The notes under the pieces are model-generated. The model did not search any database, was not told the DNA's origin, and saw only the letters and a program-made list of their open reading frames with translations. From Mycobacteriales bacterium (GTDB lineage: Bacteria; Actinomycetota; Actinomycetes; Mycobacteriales; SCTD01): a DNA stretch of 58,289 nt. The DNA lies in NCBI GenBank assembly GCA_030447385.1, contig JAUJOY010000004.1:130265-188553 (forward strand), read 5' to 3'. Below, in pieces: positions 1-9,711 of this stretch. Every line of letters begins with the position of its first letter. Position 1 is the first letter of the stretch. A program made the translations under genes and the position numbers.

Positions 1-210
1 GTTGCCGTTGCCGTTGCCGTTGTTGCCCCCGTCCTCGTCCTGGCCGCAACCAGGAGGCGGAGTCTCTCCAGCACGCTCGGTCGGCGGCGGACAGGCGTTG
101 CCCTTGCCGTCATTGCCGCCTCCGCCGTCACCCGGACCGGTGGCGAGGGCGGCGGTGCTGGGAACGATCAGTGCTGCTGCCGCAAAGAGCATCGCGATCT
201 GTCGACGCAT
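1..210 (-). CDS. Secreted Gly/Asn-rich small protein (partial, C-terminus off the window)
   Basis: The ATG at 210 is preceded by a GGAGG ribosome-binding site (214-219 region). The 70 visible codons begin MRRQIAMLFAAAALIVPSTA, a classical signal peptide with a probable cleavage after ALA. A Gly/Asp-rich stretch follows, then a short Cys-containing segment (ACPPP...PPGCG), then an Asn-Gly repeat (NNGNGNGN) that runs off the window edge. No family is recognised. Low-complexity secreted actinobacterial proteins of this type are usually small and of unknown role. The repeat may vary in length between strains. The gene is divergent from the prenyl synthase to its right. Confidence 0.7.
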   Translation of the reverse strand, partial: MRRQIAMLFAAAALIVPSTAALATGPGDGGGGNDGKGNACPPPTERAGETPPPGCGQDEDGGNNGNGNGN

Positions 211-505
211 GTGTCCTCCATGTTTGCCGCGGCGTGCGGCGGACGGCGCGAACTCGGTGGAGCCCGCACATCGGTGTCTGTCTGCTACGGGTCAGGGAGC
301 GTCGGGCCGCCTGTTCCCCTGCAAAATGGGCATAACGGCACCCGAAGGTGACACTGCGCTTACCCACGGACTTCTGTGCACGTTTGGGCGAATCTCGCCG
401 TGGCCTCCGCCTGGGCAGGCGACCCGCAGGCGAGGTTCGCCTTCCTGACCCGGATACGCTCCCGGCAGCCGGGTGTTGCTGATGCGGTTCCGGACGGAGG
501 CACGC

Positions 506-1279
506 GTGGGTCTGCGTGACGTCGCCTATGGCCTGTACGAGCGCCGGCTCGCCTCCGCGCTGCAGCGGGCCGGCGCGCCCGTGCCCAAGCACGTCGGCGT
601 CATCCTCGACGGCAACCGCCGGTGGGCGCGCGCGACCGGTCAGCGCAACGTCACCGACGGTCACCAGCGCGGGGCCGACAAGATCGCCGACCTGCTGGCG
701 TGGTGCGACGAGGCAGGCGTGGAGCTGGTCACGCTGTGGCTGCTGTCCACCGACAACCTGAGCCGACCGGCGGCCGAGCTGGAGCCGCTGCTGCGGATCA
801 TCGAGGCGGTCGTCACGGACCTGGCTCAGCCCCAGAACCGGTGGACCCTCAACGTCGTCGGGGCGCTCGACCTCCTGCCCGACTCGTCCGGCCGGATCCT
901 CAAGGAGGCAGCCGCGGGCACCGCGGGACGACCGGGCGTCGAGGTCAACGTCGCCATCGGCTACGGCGGACGGCGGGAGATCGCCGACGCCGTCCGGTCG
1001 ATGCTGCAGGCGCACGCGGCGGCGGGCGCCACGCTCGAGGAGGTGGCGGAGTTCCTCGACGTGGAGCACATCGCCGAGCACCTCTACACGCGGGGACAGC
1101 CCGACCCGGACCTCGTGATCCGCACCAGCGGCGAGCAGCGGCTCGGCGGCTTCCTGCTCTGGCAGAGCGCCCACAGCGAGTTCTACTTCTGCGAGGCCTA
1201 CTGGCCCGACTTCCGCCGGGTGGACTTCCTGCGGGCGCTGCGCGCGTACGCCGCCCGGCAGCGCCGCTTCGGCACCTGA
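506..1279 (+). CDS. uppS: cis-Prenyl (isoprenyl) transferase, UppS family, Rv1086-like
   Basis: The protein (257 aa) condenses isopentenyl diphosphate with an allylic diphosphate to give Z-polyprenyl diphosphates. The family signature HVGVILDGNRRWAR lies near residue 30, where the Asp binds Mg and diphosphate. The C-terminal substrate motif RTSGEQRLGGFLLWQ and the FCEAYWPDF segment are also present. The start is GTG 506 because GGAGG sits at 496-500; in-frame starts at 473 and 482 lack a ribosome-binding site. Its place beside phoH2, fumC and glpX matches M. tuberculosis Rv1086, a short-chain Z-farnesyl diphosphate synthase, so the product may be short-chain rather than undecaprenyl diphosphate. 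Chain length cannot be read from this sequence. Confidence 0.9.
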   Translation: MGLRDVAYGLYERRLASALQRAGAPVPKHVGVILDGNRRWARATGQRNVTDGHQRGADKIADLLAWCDEAGVELVTLWLLSTDNLSRPAAELEPLLRIIEAVVTDLAQPQNRWTLNVVGALDLLPDSSGRILKEAAAGTAGRPGVEVNVAIGYGGRREIADAVRSMLQAHAAAGATLEEVAEFLDVEHIAEHLYTRGQPDPDLVIRTSGEQRLGGFLLWQSAHSEFYFCEAYWPDFRRVDFLRALRAYAARQRRFGT

Positions 1280-1489
1280 GCCACCCCCGGCCTCCCCCTG
1301 ACGTTTCACCCGATGCGCCGCCGCGTGTCGCGCAGGCGGGGGGTCGGCGGGGTTCTAGCGTTCCCGGTACGGTCGGCATCCCGCCGCGCCGCTCCGGAGG
1401 CCCGATGCGCACCTGTGTGGGACGGGGCCGGCGCCCGGCCCTCGCGGCCCGGCTCCGGTCCGAGCAGCTCGGCGCGCAGGGAGCTCCCC

Positions 1490-2770
1490 ATGACGACGTT
1501 CGTCCTCGACACCTCCGTCCTGCTGTCCGACCCCGGGGCGGTGGCCCGGTTCGCCGAGCACGACGTCGTGCTGCCGCTGGTGGTGGTGAGCGAGCTCGAG
1601 GGCAAGCGTGACCACCCGGAGCTGGGCTGGTTCGCCCGGCAGGCGCTGCGCATGCTGGACGACCTGCGCATCGAGCACCGCCGCCTCGACTTCCCGATCC
1701 CCATCGCGCAGGGGACGCTGCGGGTCGAGCTCAACCACGTCGACACCTCGGTGCTGCCGGCGGGCGTGCGCGGCTCGGACGGCGACAGTCGCATCCTCGC
1801 GGTCGCGGCCAACCTGGCCGCGGACGGGATCGACGTCGTCCTGGTCTCCAAGGACCTCCCGCTGCGGGTGAAGGCGGCTGCCATCGGCGTGCACGCCCAG
1901 GAGTACCGCGCCGAGCTCGCCGTCGACTGCGGCTGGACCGGGATGGACGAGCTCGAGGTCGCCGCCGCGGACCTGGACCGGCTCTACGGCGACGGGCGCG
2001 TCGACCTCGAGCAGGCCCGCGAGCTGCCGACCCACACCGGCCTGGTGCTGCTGTCCGAGCGCGGCAGCGGACTGGGCCGGGTGGCGCCGGACAAGTCGGT
2101 CCGGCTCGTGCGCGGGGACCGTGACGCCTTCGGCGTGCATGGGCGCTCGGCCGAGCAGCGCGTGGCCATCGACCTGCTGCTCGACCCGGAGGTCGGGATC
2201 GTCTCCCTCGGCGGCCGCGCCGGTACGGGCAAGTCGGCCCTTGCGCTGTGCGCCGGGCTCGAGTCGGTCCTGGAGCGCCGGGCGCACAAGAAGGTCGTCG
2301 TCTTCCGGCCGCTGTACGCCGTCGGCGGTCAGGACCTCGGCTACCTGCCCGGCGACAGCGCCGAGAAGATGGGTCCCTGGGCGCAGGCGGTCTTCGACAC
2401 GCTCGGCGCGCTGGTCGCGGCGGAGGTCGTCGAGGAGGTGCTGGCGCGCGGGCTGCTCGAGGTCCTGCCGCTGACGCACATCCGCGGCCGGTCGCTGCAC
2501 GACTCGTTCGTCATCGTGGACGAGGCGCAGTCGCTCGAGCGCGGCGTCCTGCTGACGGTCCTGTCCCGGCTCGGGCAGGGCTCGCGGGTCGTGCTGACCC
2601 ATGACGTCGCGCAGCGCGACAACCTGCGCGTGGGGCGCCACGACGGGGTGGCCGCGGTCATCGAGGCGCTGAAGGGGCACCCGCTGTTCGCCCACGTCAC
2701 GCTGACCCGCTCCGAGCGGTCACCGATCGCCGCGCTGGTGACCGAGATGCTGGAGGACCTGCCGCTGTAG
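1490..2770 (+). CDS. phoH2: PhoH2-type PIN domain plus PhoH ATPase
   Basis: This 426-aa protein fuses an N-terminal PIN RNase domain ([14 protein letters not shown]; acidic residues in SELEGK and GSDGDSRIL) to a PhoH RecA-like ATPase domain. The ATPase has Walker [13 protein letters not shown] and Walker [10 protein letters not shown], followed by [10 protein letters not shown]. The mycobacterial family member PhoH2 (Rv1095) is an ATP-dependent RNA helicase/RNase. The start is ATG 1490 with AGGGAG at 1478-1483. The frame stays open upstream to 1313, but that extension is Arg-rich and unlike the family. The gene converges on glgC with only 7 nt between the stops. Confidence 0.93.
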   Translation: MTTFVLDTSVLLSDPGAVARFAEHDVVLPLVVVSELEGKRDHPELGWFARQALRMLDDLRIEHRRLDFPIPIAQGTLRVELNHVDTSVLPAGVRGSDGDSRILAVAANLAADGIDVVLVSKDLPLRVKAAAIGVHAQEYRAELAVDCGWTGMDELEVAAADLDRLYGDGRVDLEQARELPTHTGLVLLSERGSGLGRVAPDKSVRLVRGDRDAFGVHGRSAEQRVAIDLLLDPEVGIVSLGGRAGTGKSALALCAGLESVLERRAHKKVVVFRPLYAVGGQDLGYLPGDSAEKMGPWAQAVFDTLGALVAAEVVEEVLARGLLEVLPLTHIRGRSLHDSFVIVDEAQSLERGVLLTVLSRLGQGSRVVLTHDVAQRDNLRVGRHDGVAAVIEALKGHPLFAHVTLTRSERSPIAALVTEMLEDLPL

Positions 2771-2777
2771 CCGGCGC

Positions 2778-3959
2778 TCAGTCTTCGTCCTCCTCCTGCG
2801 GCTGGCGGGCGCCGGCCGGCAGGTCGTGCTCGACCCGCTCCCCCGAGCCGACCAGCGCCACGTCACCGCCCCCACCGACGCTGACGTCGGCGCACACCTC
2901 GACCCGCTCGTCGAGGACCGCCCGCCGCACCCGCGCGCCGCGGCGTACGACCGCGTTGTGCAGCAGGACGCTGTCCACGACCTCCGCCCCGGCCTCCACG
3001 ACGACGCCGGGCGACAGGACGCAGCGGCGTACGGTTCCCGCGACGTCGCAGCCGGGGGACAGCAGCGCGTCCTCGAGCCTCGCCTGGGGGCGCACCCGCG
3101 CTGCCGGCCGGTCGCCGCCGACGGTGGTCAGGGGCCAGGAGCGGTTTCCCGGGTCGTAGGGCGGGTCCGCCGCGACCAGGTCCATGTGCGCCGACCAGTA
3201 GGACTCGATGGTGCCGAGGTCGCGCCAGTAGCCGACGAGGCGGTGCTGACGGGCGCGGTCGTCGTCCACGAGGCGCGGCAGCAGGTCGTCCCCGAGATCC
3301 TCCAGCCCGTCCTTGCCTGCGGCCTCCCCGAGCTCGTCGAGCAGGTCGAGGACCGGCAGCGGGGTGAAGACGAAGACCTCGTTGGTCACCAGGTTGCCGG
3401 TGGGCTCGTCCGGCTTGTACGCGTAGCCGGTGATCCGCTCGCCGTCGGCCTCGACCACGCCGTAGCGCGAGGCGTCCGCCGGGTCCACCTGCGTCGTCAC
3501 CATCGTGACGAGGGCCTCGGAGGCGAGGTGAGCGCGGACGACCTCCTCGTAGTCAAGGGCGTAGACGGCGTCGGCGCTGACCACCACGAGCGCCTCCGGA
3601 GCGAACTCGCGGATCAGCTCGGTGTGCCGCCACAGCGCGTCGGCTGTGCCCTGGTGCCAGCCCTGCTTGTCCGAGCCGGACTCGAGGCGGGGGTGGAGCA
3701 CGAGCAGGCCCCCGCGCGTGCGGTCGAGGTCCCACGGCCGGCCGTTAGCGAGCTGGTCGGACAGGGAGACCGGGTTGTTCTGCTCGATCACCCAGACGTC
3801 GGACAGGCCCGAGTGCAGGCAGTTGGTGAGCGGCACGTCGACGAGGCGGTAGTGCCCGCCGTACGGCATCGCCGGCTTCGCGCGGTTGCGGGTCAGCAGC
3901 TCGAGCCGGCCGCCGGCTCCTCCTGCAAGGACGACGACGAGGGTCCGGGGCTGCACCAT
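2778..3959 (-). CDS. glgC: Glucose-1-phosphate adenylyltransferase (ADP-glucose pyrophosphorylase) family
   Basis: The 393-aa protein has the nucleotidyltransferase core of GlgC: VVVLAGGAGGRL, then RAKPAMPYGGHYRLVD, GTADALWR and DLGTIESYW. A C-terminal left-handed beta-helix follows (SPGCDV, SPGVVVEAG, VVRRGARVRR). It should make ADP-glucose from ATP and glucose-1-phosphate for glycogen or alpha-glucan synthesis. The N-terminal loop reads RLELLTRNRAKPAMP, whereas the usual form is RLxPLTxxRAKPAVPFGG, so this is a somewhat divergent paralogue. The start at 3959 has GGGAGAGG about 9 nt upstream. The extreme C-terminus is acidic (EEDED). Confidence 0.88.
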   Translation of the reverse strand: MVQPRTLVVVLAGGAGGRLELLTRNRAKPAMPYGGHYRLVDVPLTNCLHSGLSDVWVIEQNNPVSLSDQLANGRPWDLDRTRGGLLVLHPRLESGSDKQGWHQGTADALWRHTELIREFAPEALVVVSADAVYALDYEEVVRAHLASEALVTMVTTQVDPADASRYGVVEADGERITGYAYKPDEPTGNLVTNEVFVFTPLPVLDLLDELGEAAGKDGLEDLGDDLLPRLVDDDRARQHRLVGYWRDLGTIESYWSAHMDLVAADPPYDPGNRSWPLTTVGGDRPAARVRPQARLEDALLSPGCDVAGTVRRCVLSPGVVVEAGAEVVDSVLLHNAVVRRGARVRRAVLDERVEVCADVSVGGGGDVALVGSGERVEHDLPAGARQPQEEDED

Positions 3960-4011
3960 GCAGGGATACCTCTCCCATACGCGCAGTCGGAACCCGCCGC
4001 AGGCGCCGCTG

Positions 4012-5430
4012 CTACCTCTGCCCGGGTGGCCGGGTCATGGACAGCACGTCCAGCGCCTCGTCCAGCTGTGCCTGCGTGAGGACGCCCCTGTCGACGAAGC
4101 CGGACTCGAGGACCACCTGGCGGATGGTCTTGCGCTCCTTCAGCGACTGCTTGGCGACCTGCGCGGCGGCCTCGTAACCGAGGTAGGCGTTCAGCGGCGT
4201 GACGATCGAGGGCGAGGACTCCGCCAGCTCCCGGCAGCGCTCCTCGTTCGCGACGATGCCGTCCACCGTGCGGTCGGCGAGCAGCCGGCTGATGCTGGCC
4301 AGCAGCCGGATGGACTCCAGCAGGTTGCGGGCCATCACGGGCAGCATCACGTTGAGCTCGAAGTTTCCGGAGGCGCCCGCGAAGGCGATGGCCGCGTCGT
4401 TGCCGATCACCTGCGCCACGACCATGCAGGTCGCCTCCGGGATCACCGGGTTGACCTTGCCCGGCATGATCGAGCTGCCCGGCTGCAGGTCCGGCAGCTG
4501 CAGCTCGCCGAGACCGGCCCGCGGGCCCGACCCCATCCACCGCAGGTCGTTGGCGATCTTGTAGAGGCCCACCGCGACGGTGCGCAGCTGGCCGCTCGCC
4601 TCGACCAGCGCATCCCGTGCCCCCTGCGCCTCGAAGTGGTCGCGCGCCTCGGTGAGGGGCAGCCCGGTGGCCGCAGCCACCTCCTCGATCACCCGCGCGC
4701 TGAAGCCGGGCGGGGTGTTGATGCCGGTGCCCACGGCCGTCCCCCCGAGGGGCAGCTCGGCCAGCCGCGGCAGGCACGCCTCGAGCCGCTCGATCCCGTA
4801 CCGCACCTGGGCGGCGTAGCCACCGAACTCCTGCCCGAGCGTGACCGGCGTGGCGTCCATCAGGTGCGTCCGCCCGGCCTTCACCACCCGCGCCCACTGC
4901 GTGCTCTTGCGCTCGAGCGCCTCGGCGAGATGGGCCAGGGCGGGCAGCAGGTCGCGGACGACCGCGGACGTCGCGGCGATGTGGATGCTGCTGGGGAAGA
5001 CGTCGTTGCTGGACTGGCTGGCGTTGACGTGGTCGTTGGGATGCACGGGCGCGCCGAGCCTCTCGGTGGCGAGCGTGGCGAGCACCTCGTTGATGTTCAT
5101 GTTGCTGCTGGTGCCCGACCCGGTCTGGAAGACGTCGATGGGGAACTCGCCGTCCCAGTCGCCGGCGGCGACCTCCTGCGCCGCCTCCTCGATCGCGGCG
5201 GCCTTGTCCGGAGCCAGCACACCGAGCTCGCGGTTGACCGTGGCGGCGGCGGCCTTGATGCGGGCGAGGGCCTGGATGTGCGCCCGCTCGAGGCGCTGCC
5301 CGCTGACCGGGAAGTTCTCGACGGCCCGCTGGGTCTGCGCCCGGTACTTCGCCGCCGCCGGGACCTGGACCTCACCCATGCTGTCCTGCTCGGTGCGCCA
5401 CTCCCCGCCGCTGCCGGTGCTGTTCGTCAT
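4012..5430 (-). CDS. fumC: Class II fumarate hydratase
   Basis: The 472-aa protein belongs to the fumarase/aspartase superfamily and has the signature [11 protein letters not shown], the [14 protein letters not shown] block and the substrate-binding [17 protein letters not shown]. It interconverts fumarate and malate in the TCA cycle, in the cytosol, without an Fe-S cluster. I chose ATG 5430 because AGGA lies 9 nt upstream; ATG 5439, three codons earlier, abuts that AGG. It lies between glgC and xth on the same strand, close to glpX, as in the mycobacterial fum-glpX neighbourhood. Confidence 0.95.
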   Translation of the reverse strand: MTNSTGSGGEWRTEQDSMGEVQVPAAAKYRAQTQRAVENFPVSGQRLERAHIQALARIKAAAATVNRELGVLAPDKAAAIEEAAQEVAAGDWDGEFPIDVFQTGSGTSSNMNINEVLATLATERLGAPVHPNDHVNASQSSNDVFPSSIHIAATSAVVRDLLPALAHLAEALERKSTQWARVVKAGRTHLMDATPVTLGQEFGGYAAQVRYGIERLEACLPRLAELPLGGTAVGTGINTPPGFSARVIEEVAAATGLPLTEARDHFEAQGARDALVEASGQLRTVAVGLYKIANDLRWMGSGPRAGLGELQLPDLQPGSSIMPGKVNPVIPEATCMVVAQVIGNDAAIAFAGASGNFELNVMLPVMARNLLESIRLLASISRLLADRTVDGIVANEERCRELAESSPSIVTPLNAYLGYEAAAQVAKQSLKERKTIRQVVLESGFVDRGVLTQAQLDEALDVLSMTRPPGQR

Positions 5431-5485
5431 GCGGGCCATCCTGCCCGGCGCGGCCCGGCGCGGCGCGGCTACGTCCGCGGCCGGC

Positions 5486-6238
5486 TCAGAGGTCGACGTC
5501 GACGACGACCGGGGCGTGGTCGGAGGCGCCTTTGCCCTTACGGGCCTCCCGGTCCACCCACGCGTCGCGCACCTGGACGGCTCGGGTCGCGAGGACGTAG
5601 TCGATCCGCATCCCGAGGTTCTTGTGCATCATCCCGGCGCGGTAGTCCCAGTAGGTGAAGGGGACTTCGCCCTTGCCGGGTCGGGCCTGCACGTCCACCA
5701 GCCCCCAGTCGAGCAGGGACTGCAGCGCCGCGCGCTCCGCCGCAGTGACGTGGGTGCTCTCGCGGAACGCCGTGATGTCCCACACGTCCTCGTCCCGCAG
5801 GGCGATGTTCATGTCGCCCATGACGACCAGCGGGACGGCCGGGTCGGCCTGCTCCAGCCGCTCGCGCAGGGACTGCAGCCAGGCGAGCTTGTACGCGTAG
5901 TGCGGGTCGTCGAGCGAGCGGCCGTTCGGCACGTACACCGACAGCGTCTGCAGCGGACCGCAGCGGGCCGACGCGAACCGGGGCTCGGGGTGCCCGTCGA
6001 GGACGAGCGACACCTCCGACAGGCCCAGCCGTGACAGGACCGCGACACCGTTCCAGCGGCCGTCCCCGGCGTGGGCCGACTCGTAGCCGAGCGCGCTCAG
6101 CTCGATGTGGGGGAAGCCGGCGTCCGCGCACTTGGTCTCCTGCAGCGCGACGACGTCCGGAGCGACCTCCTCCAGCCAGGGCAGCAGCCGGGGGAGCCGG
6201 GCGCCGATCGAGTTGACGTTCCAGGTGGCGAGACGCAC
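5486..6238 (-). CDS. xth: Exodeoxyribonuclease III (AP endonuclease)
   Basis: The 250-aa protein is an exonuclease/endonuclease/phosphatase-fold enzyme. It begins [14 protein letters not shown] (catalytic Asn) and has ALQETKC (metal-binding Glu), VYVPNG, GDMNIA and the C-terminal GASDHAPVV (catalytic Asp-His). It should act in base-excision repair as an AP endonuclease and 3'-5' exonuclease. The GTG start at 6238 lies 12 nt downstream of the glpX stop and has no obvious Shine-Dalgarno sequence, so coupled translation from glpX is likely. Confidence 0.93.
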   Translation of the reverse strand: MRLATWNVNSIGARLPRLLPWLEEVAPDVVALQETKCADAGFPHIELSALGYESAHAGDGRWNGVAVLSRLGLSEVSLVLDGHPEPRFASARCGPLQTLSVYVPNGRSLDDPHYAYKLAWLQSLRERLEQADPAVPLVVMGDMNIALRDEDVWDITAFRESTHVTAAERAALQSLLDWGLVDVQARPGKGEVPFTYWDYRAGMMHKNLGMRIDYVLATRAVQVRDAWVDREARKGKGASDHAPVVVDVDL

Positions 6239-6250
6239 GTACGCAGCTAG

Positions 6251-7267
6251 TTAGTGGTGCTCGAAGTCGATCGCGGCGTAGGCCCGCAGCTTGGTCAGCC
6301 GGTGCTGGCTCGTGACCCGGCGGATCGTGCCGGACTTGCTGCGCATGACGAGCGACTCGGTGGTTGCGCGGCCGCCGCGGTAGCGCACGCCGTGCAGCAG
6401 CTCGCCGTCGGTGATGCCGGTGGCCACGAAGAAGACGTTGTCGCTGGACACGAGGTCGTCGGTGTCGAGGATCTTGTCGACGTCGAGCCCGGCCGCCGCG
6501 GCGTTCTCGTACTCGCTGTCGGTCTTCGGCATGAGCTTGCCCTGGATCGTGCCGCCGAGGCACTTGACCGCGCAGGCGGTGATGATGCCCTCGGGGGTGC
6601 CGCCGATGCCCATCATGAGGTCGATGCCGGTGCCCTCCGAGCAGGCCATGACCGCGCCGGCGACGTCGCCGTCGGTGATGAACTTGATGCGCGCGCCGGC
6701 CTCGCGGACCTGGCGCACCAGCTCGTCGTGGCGCGGCCGGTCCAGGATGCAGACCGTGACGTCCTCGACGGCGCCGCCCTTGGCCTTGGCGACGGCCTGG
6801 ATGTTGAAGGCGGGGGGAGCGGTGATGTCGACGACGTCGGCCGCATCCGAGCCGGTCACGAGCTTGTCCATGTAGAAGACCGAGCTGGGGTCGTACATCG
6901 TGCCGCGCTCGGCCACGGCCATGACGGCGATCGCGTTGGGCATGCCGTTGGCCATCAGCGTGGTGCCGTCGATCGGGTCGACGGCCACGTCGCACTCCGG
7001 GCCGTCACCGCAGCCGACCTCCTCACCGTTGAACAGCATGGGCGCCTCGTCCTTCTCGCCCTCGCCGATCACGACGACGCCGCGCATCGACACCGTGCCG
7101 ATGAGCTTGCGCATGGCGTCCACCGCCGCGCCGTCGCCGCCGTTCTTGTCCCCGCGGCCGACCCAGCGGCCGCCGGCCATGGCCGCCGCCTCGGTGACGC
7201 GCACCAGCTCCATGGCGAGGTTGCGGTCGGGGATCTCGGGTGTCGTCGCGTGCTCGCTGCTGCTCAT
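6251..7267 (-). CDS. glpX: Class II fructose-1,6-bisphosphatase
   Basis: The 338-aa GlpX-type enzyme hydrolyses fructose-1,6-bisphosphate in gluconeogenesis. Diagnostic motifs are [29 protein letters not shown], the metal-binding VDPIDGTTL and [10 protein letters not shown]. Actinobacteria usually rely on this class alone. It is probably co-transcribed with xth. Its 5' end faces the flavin-reductase operon across about 42 nt, so promoters for both directions must be packed into that gap. Confidence 0.95.
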   Translation of the reverse strand: MSSSEHATTPEIPDRNLAMELVRVTEAAAMAGGRWVGRGDKNGGDGAAVDAMRKLIGTVSMRGVVVIGEGEKDEAPMLFNGEEVGCGDGPECDVAVDPIDGTTLMANGMPNAIAVMAVAERGTMYDPSSVFYMDKLVTGSDAADVVDITAPPAFNIQAVAKAKGGAVEDVTVCILDRPRHDELVRQVREAGARIKFITDGDVAGAVMACSEGTGIDLMMGIGGTPEGIITACAVKCLGGTIQGKLMPKTDSEYENAAAAGLDVDKILDTDDLVSSDNVFFVATGITDGELLHGVRYRGGRATTESLVMRSKSGTIRRVTSQHRLTKLRAYAAIDFEHH

Positions 7268-7309
7268 GGCCGCACCCTAGTGGCCAGAGCAGGGTGGCAC
7301 AGTGAGCGG

Positions 7310-7915
7310 GTGTCGCGACGTGACTTCGACCCGGCCGCGCTCGGCAGCCAGATGTACCCGCTGCTCAACAGCGTCGTGGTGCCGCGGCCGATCGCCTGGG
7401 TGACGACCCGGTCGGACCAGGGCGTGGACAACCTCGCGCCGCACTCCTACTTCACCATCTCCTCGATCGAGCCGCCGGTCGTGCAGTTCACCTCGGTCGG
7501 CCACAAGGACTCGCTGCGCAACGCCGTGGCGACAGGTGAGTTCGTGGTCAGCCTGTGCCCGGAGCACCTGCAGGAGCAGGTCAACCTCACCGCGACCGAC
7601 TTCCCCGCCGACACCAGCGAGTACGACGCGGTGGGACTCACCCGCGAGCCGAGCGCCCGCGTGGCGCCCTGCCGTGTGGCCGAGTCCCCGTTGGCGCTGG
7701 AGTGCCGCGTGGTTGGCACGAGGGAGTTCGGCGGCGCGTCGACGGTCGTGTTCGGGGAGGTCGTGTGGGTCGCCTTGGACGAGGACGTGCTGCGCAACGG
7801 GCGTCCCGACATCGACCTGCTGCGCCCGCTGGCCCGCCTCGGTGGCAACCAGTGGAGCACCATCGGCCAGGTCAGCGAGCACCGGCGCGTCCCCTTCTCG
7901 GAGCTCCCCTCATGA
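7310..7915 (+). CDS. Flavin reductase family (FMN-binding split-barrel) protein
   Basis: The 201-aa protein has the flavin-reductase-like split-barrel sequence: YPLLNSVVVPRPIAWVTT, NLAPHSYFTISSIEPP and KDSLRNAVATGEFVVSL. Proteins of this family bind FMN and either reduce it or transfer electrons. The GTG at 7310 follows CACAGT by 6 nt, which fits a leaderless start. Its stop overlaps the next start (ATGA), so it is the first gene of a coupled three-gene operon with a TetR regulator and a kynureninase-like enzyme. That context suggests aromatic or tryptophan-derived substrate metabolism, but this is an inference. Confidence 0.85.
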   Translation: MSRRDFDPAALGSQMYPLLNSVVVPRPIAWVTTRSDQGVDNLAPHSYFTISSIEPPVVQFTSVGHKDSLRNAVATGEFVVSLCPEHLQEQVNLTATDFPADTSEYDAVGLTREPSARVAPCRVAESPLALECRVVGTREFGGASTVVFGEVVWVALDEDVLRNGRPDIDLLRPLARLGGNQWSTIGQVSEHRRVPFSELPS

Positions 7916-8523
7916 CGTCCCCGGCGGTGCCGCGCATGAGCGGGCGGGCCGCGATGACCCGTACGGCGCTGCTTGCAGCGGCCCGCGAGGCGTTCACCAC
8001 CTCGGGCTTCGCGGAGGCCTCGATCGCCGACGTCGTGGCGGGTGCCGGCGCCAGCGTGGGCAGCCTCTACCACCACTTCGGCGGCAAGGGTGAGCTCTAC
8101 CTCGCGCTGTTCGAGGAGTACCAGCAGCGCCAGGAGGTGCGCGCGGTGCAGGCCGTGCGCGCGGCCCGCCTGCAGGGCGAGGACGAGCCGGTCGCTCTGT
8201 TCGTGGCCGGGAGCAGGGCCTACCTCGACGGCTGCTGGGCAGAGCGTGACCTCGCCCGGCTGTTCCTCGCCGGCGGTGGCCCGCCGGGGTTCGAGCTGGT
8301 CGCACGGCGCCGCTACCGGGAGTGGACCCGGCGCAACGCCACGCTGCTGCGTCACGGTCCCGACGACGCCGGTGAGCCGTGGGGGGACGCCCTCGTGCTC
8401 GTGCTCACGACCGTGGTCAGCGAGGCCGGCCACGAGGTCGCGGTCTGCGAGACCGGGGACGCGGCCCGCAAGCTTGCCGGCGACGTGCTCGCCCTGATCG
8501 GGCGGATCGCCGCGGCGCCATGA
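7912..8523 (+). CDS. TetR/AcrR-family transcriptional regulator
   Basis: The 203-aa protein has an N-terminal TetR helix-turn-helix (AAREAFTTSGFAEASIADVV, then GSLYHHFGGKGELYLALFEEY) and a C-terminal ligand-binding helical region. It overlaps the flavin-reductase stop and the aminotransferase start by ATGA on both sides, so all three are co-translated. A repressor embedded in the operon it is likely to control is a common autoregulatory design. The ligand is unknown. Confidence 0.88.
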   Translation: MTSPAVPRMSGRAAMTRTALLAAAREAFTTSGFAEASIADVVAGAGASVGSLYHHFGGKGELYLALFEEYQQRQEVRAVQAVRAARLQGEDEPVALFVAGSRAYLDGCWAERDLARLFLAGGGPPGFELVARRRYREWTRRNATLLRHGPDDAGEPWGDALVLVLTTVVSEAGHEVAVCETGDAARKLAGDVLALIGRIAAAP

Positions 8524-9686
8524 CGGCCCACGAGGACCTGCTCTCCCGGCGGGCCGACTACCCGATCCTCGGGAGGAGGACCTACCTGGCCAGCCACACC
8601 CTCGGCGCGATGCACCGCCGCACACCCGAGCGGCTCGCGGAGTTCGCCGGGCAGTGGGCCGAGCAGGGCGTCGTGGCCTGGCAGGACTGGGCGCCGGAGG
8701 TGGAGCGGATCGCCGACCTCGTCGGCTCGCTCGTCGGCGCACCCGCCGGCACGACCGTGCTGCGGCAGAACGTCGCCGACCTGCTCGGTGACCTCGTCGC
8801 CAGCCTGGACTGGCGGGGCAGGCGCAACCGCGTGGTCACCAGTGCCCTGGAGTGGCCCGGGAGCCTGTACACGTGGTCGCAGATCGGCCGGCTCGGCGGG
8901 GAGGCGGTCGTCGTACCCGCCGACGCGGACGGTCTGGCCTTCGACCTCGAGCGGATGCTCGACTCGGTCGACGAGCGGACGCTGCTCGTCGAGTGCAGCC
9001 ACGTCCTTTTCCGCACCTCGACGATCGTGGACGTGCGCCCGCTCGTCGCCAGAGCCCATGACGTCGGTGCTCTCGTCGTCGTCGACGGCTACCAGGCCGC
9101 GGGCACGCTGCCGGTGGACGTCGTCGCCCTCGGCGTCGACGCCTACCTCGGGGGTTCGGTGAAGTACCTGTCCGGGGGGCCGGGAAACGGCTGGATGTAC
9201 GCAGCGCCGGACGTCAGCGCCCGGCTCGAGCCGGTGACCGCCGGCTGGTTCGGGCAGACGGCGCCTTTCGCATTCGACCCCGACATCGCCTACGCGAGCG
9301 GGGTCCGGCGCTTCGCCGGCGGCACGCCCGGAGTGCCTTCGGCGTACGCCGCGGAGCCGGCGTACCAGGCGCTGGCCGACATCGGCCTGCGGCGCATCCG
9401 CGAGCGGTCGGTCTCCCTGACCCAGCCGCTGCTCGAAGGCGCGCTCGAGCGCGGCTTCTCCGTCCGGTCGCCGCACGACCCGGACCGGCGCGGCGGCCAC
9501 GTCAGCATCGACCCCGGCCGCGGCGGAGTCAGCAGTGGGCAGGTGCACGACCGGCTTCTCGAGCGGGGCATCGTCGTCGACCACCGGCCCGGTGTCGGGA
9601 TCCGCGTCTCGCCGCACTTCTACAACACCCTCGACGAGGCGCTGGGTGTCCTGGACGCGATGAGCGAGGTCCTGGCGGGTCGATGA
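8520..9686 (+). CDS. Class V aminotransferase-fold, kynureninase-like PLP enzyme
   Basis: The 388-aa protein has the fold-type-I PLP pattern of the kynureninase/cysteine-desulfurase superfamily. The presumed Schiff-base lysine is in GGSVKYLSGGPGNGW, the PLP-contacting Asp is in VVVDGYQAAG, and GWFGQ and RRFAGGTPGVPSAYA match the kynureninase-type substrate region. Kynureninase cleaves kynurenine to anthranilate plus alanine, but a related carbon-carbon or carbon-sulfur lyase role is equally possible. It is slightly shorter than typical KynU (about 410 aa). It is translationally coupled to the preceding TetR gene. Confidence 0.75.
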   Translation: MTAHEDLLSRRADYPILGRRTYLASHTLGAMHRRTPERLAEFAGQWAEQGVVAWQDWAPEVERIADLVGSLVGAPAGTTVLRQNVADLLGDLVASLDWRGRRNRVVTSALEWPGSLYTWSQIGRLGGEAVVVPADADGLAFDLERMLDSVDERTLLVECSHVLFRTSTIVDVRPLVARAHDVGALVVVDGYQAAGTLPVDVVALGVDAYLGGSVKYLSGGPGNGWMYAAPDVSARLEPVTAGWFGQTAPFAFDPDIAYASGVRRFAGGTPGVPSAYAAEPAYQALADIGLRRIRERSVSLTQPLLEGALERGFSVRSPHDPDRRGGHVSIDPGRGGVSSGQVHDRLLERGIVVDHRPGVGIRVSPHFYNTLDEALGVLDAMSEVLAGR

Positions 9687-9711
9687 GCCGCACCTGCGGG
9701 ACAATGCAGGG

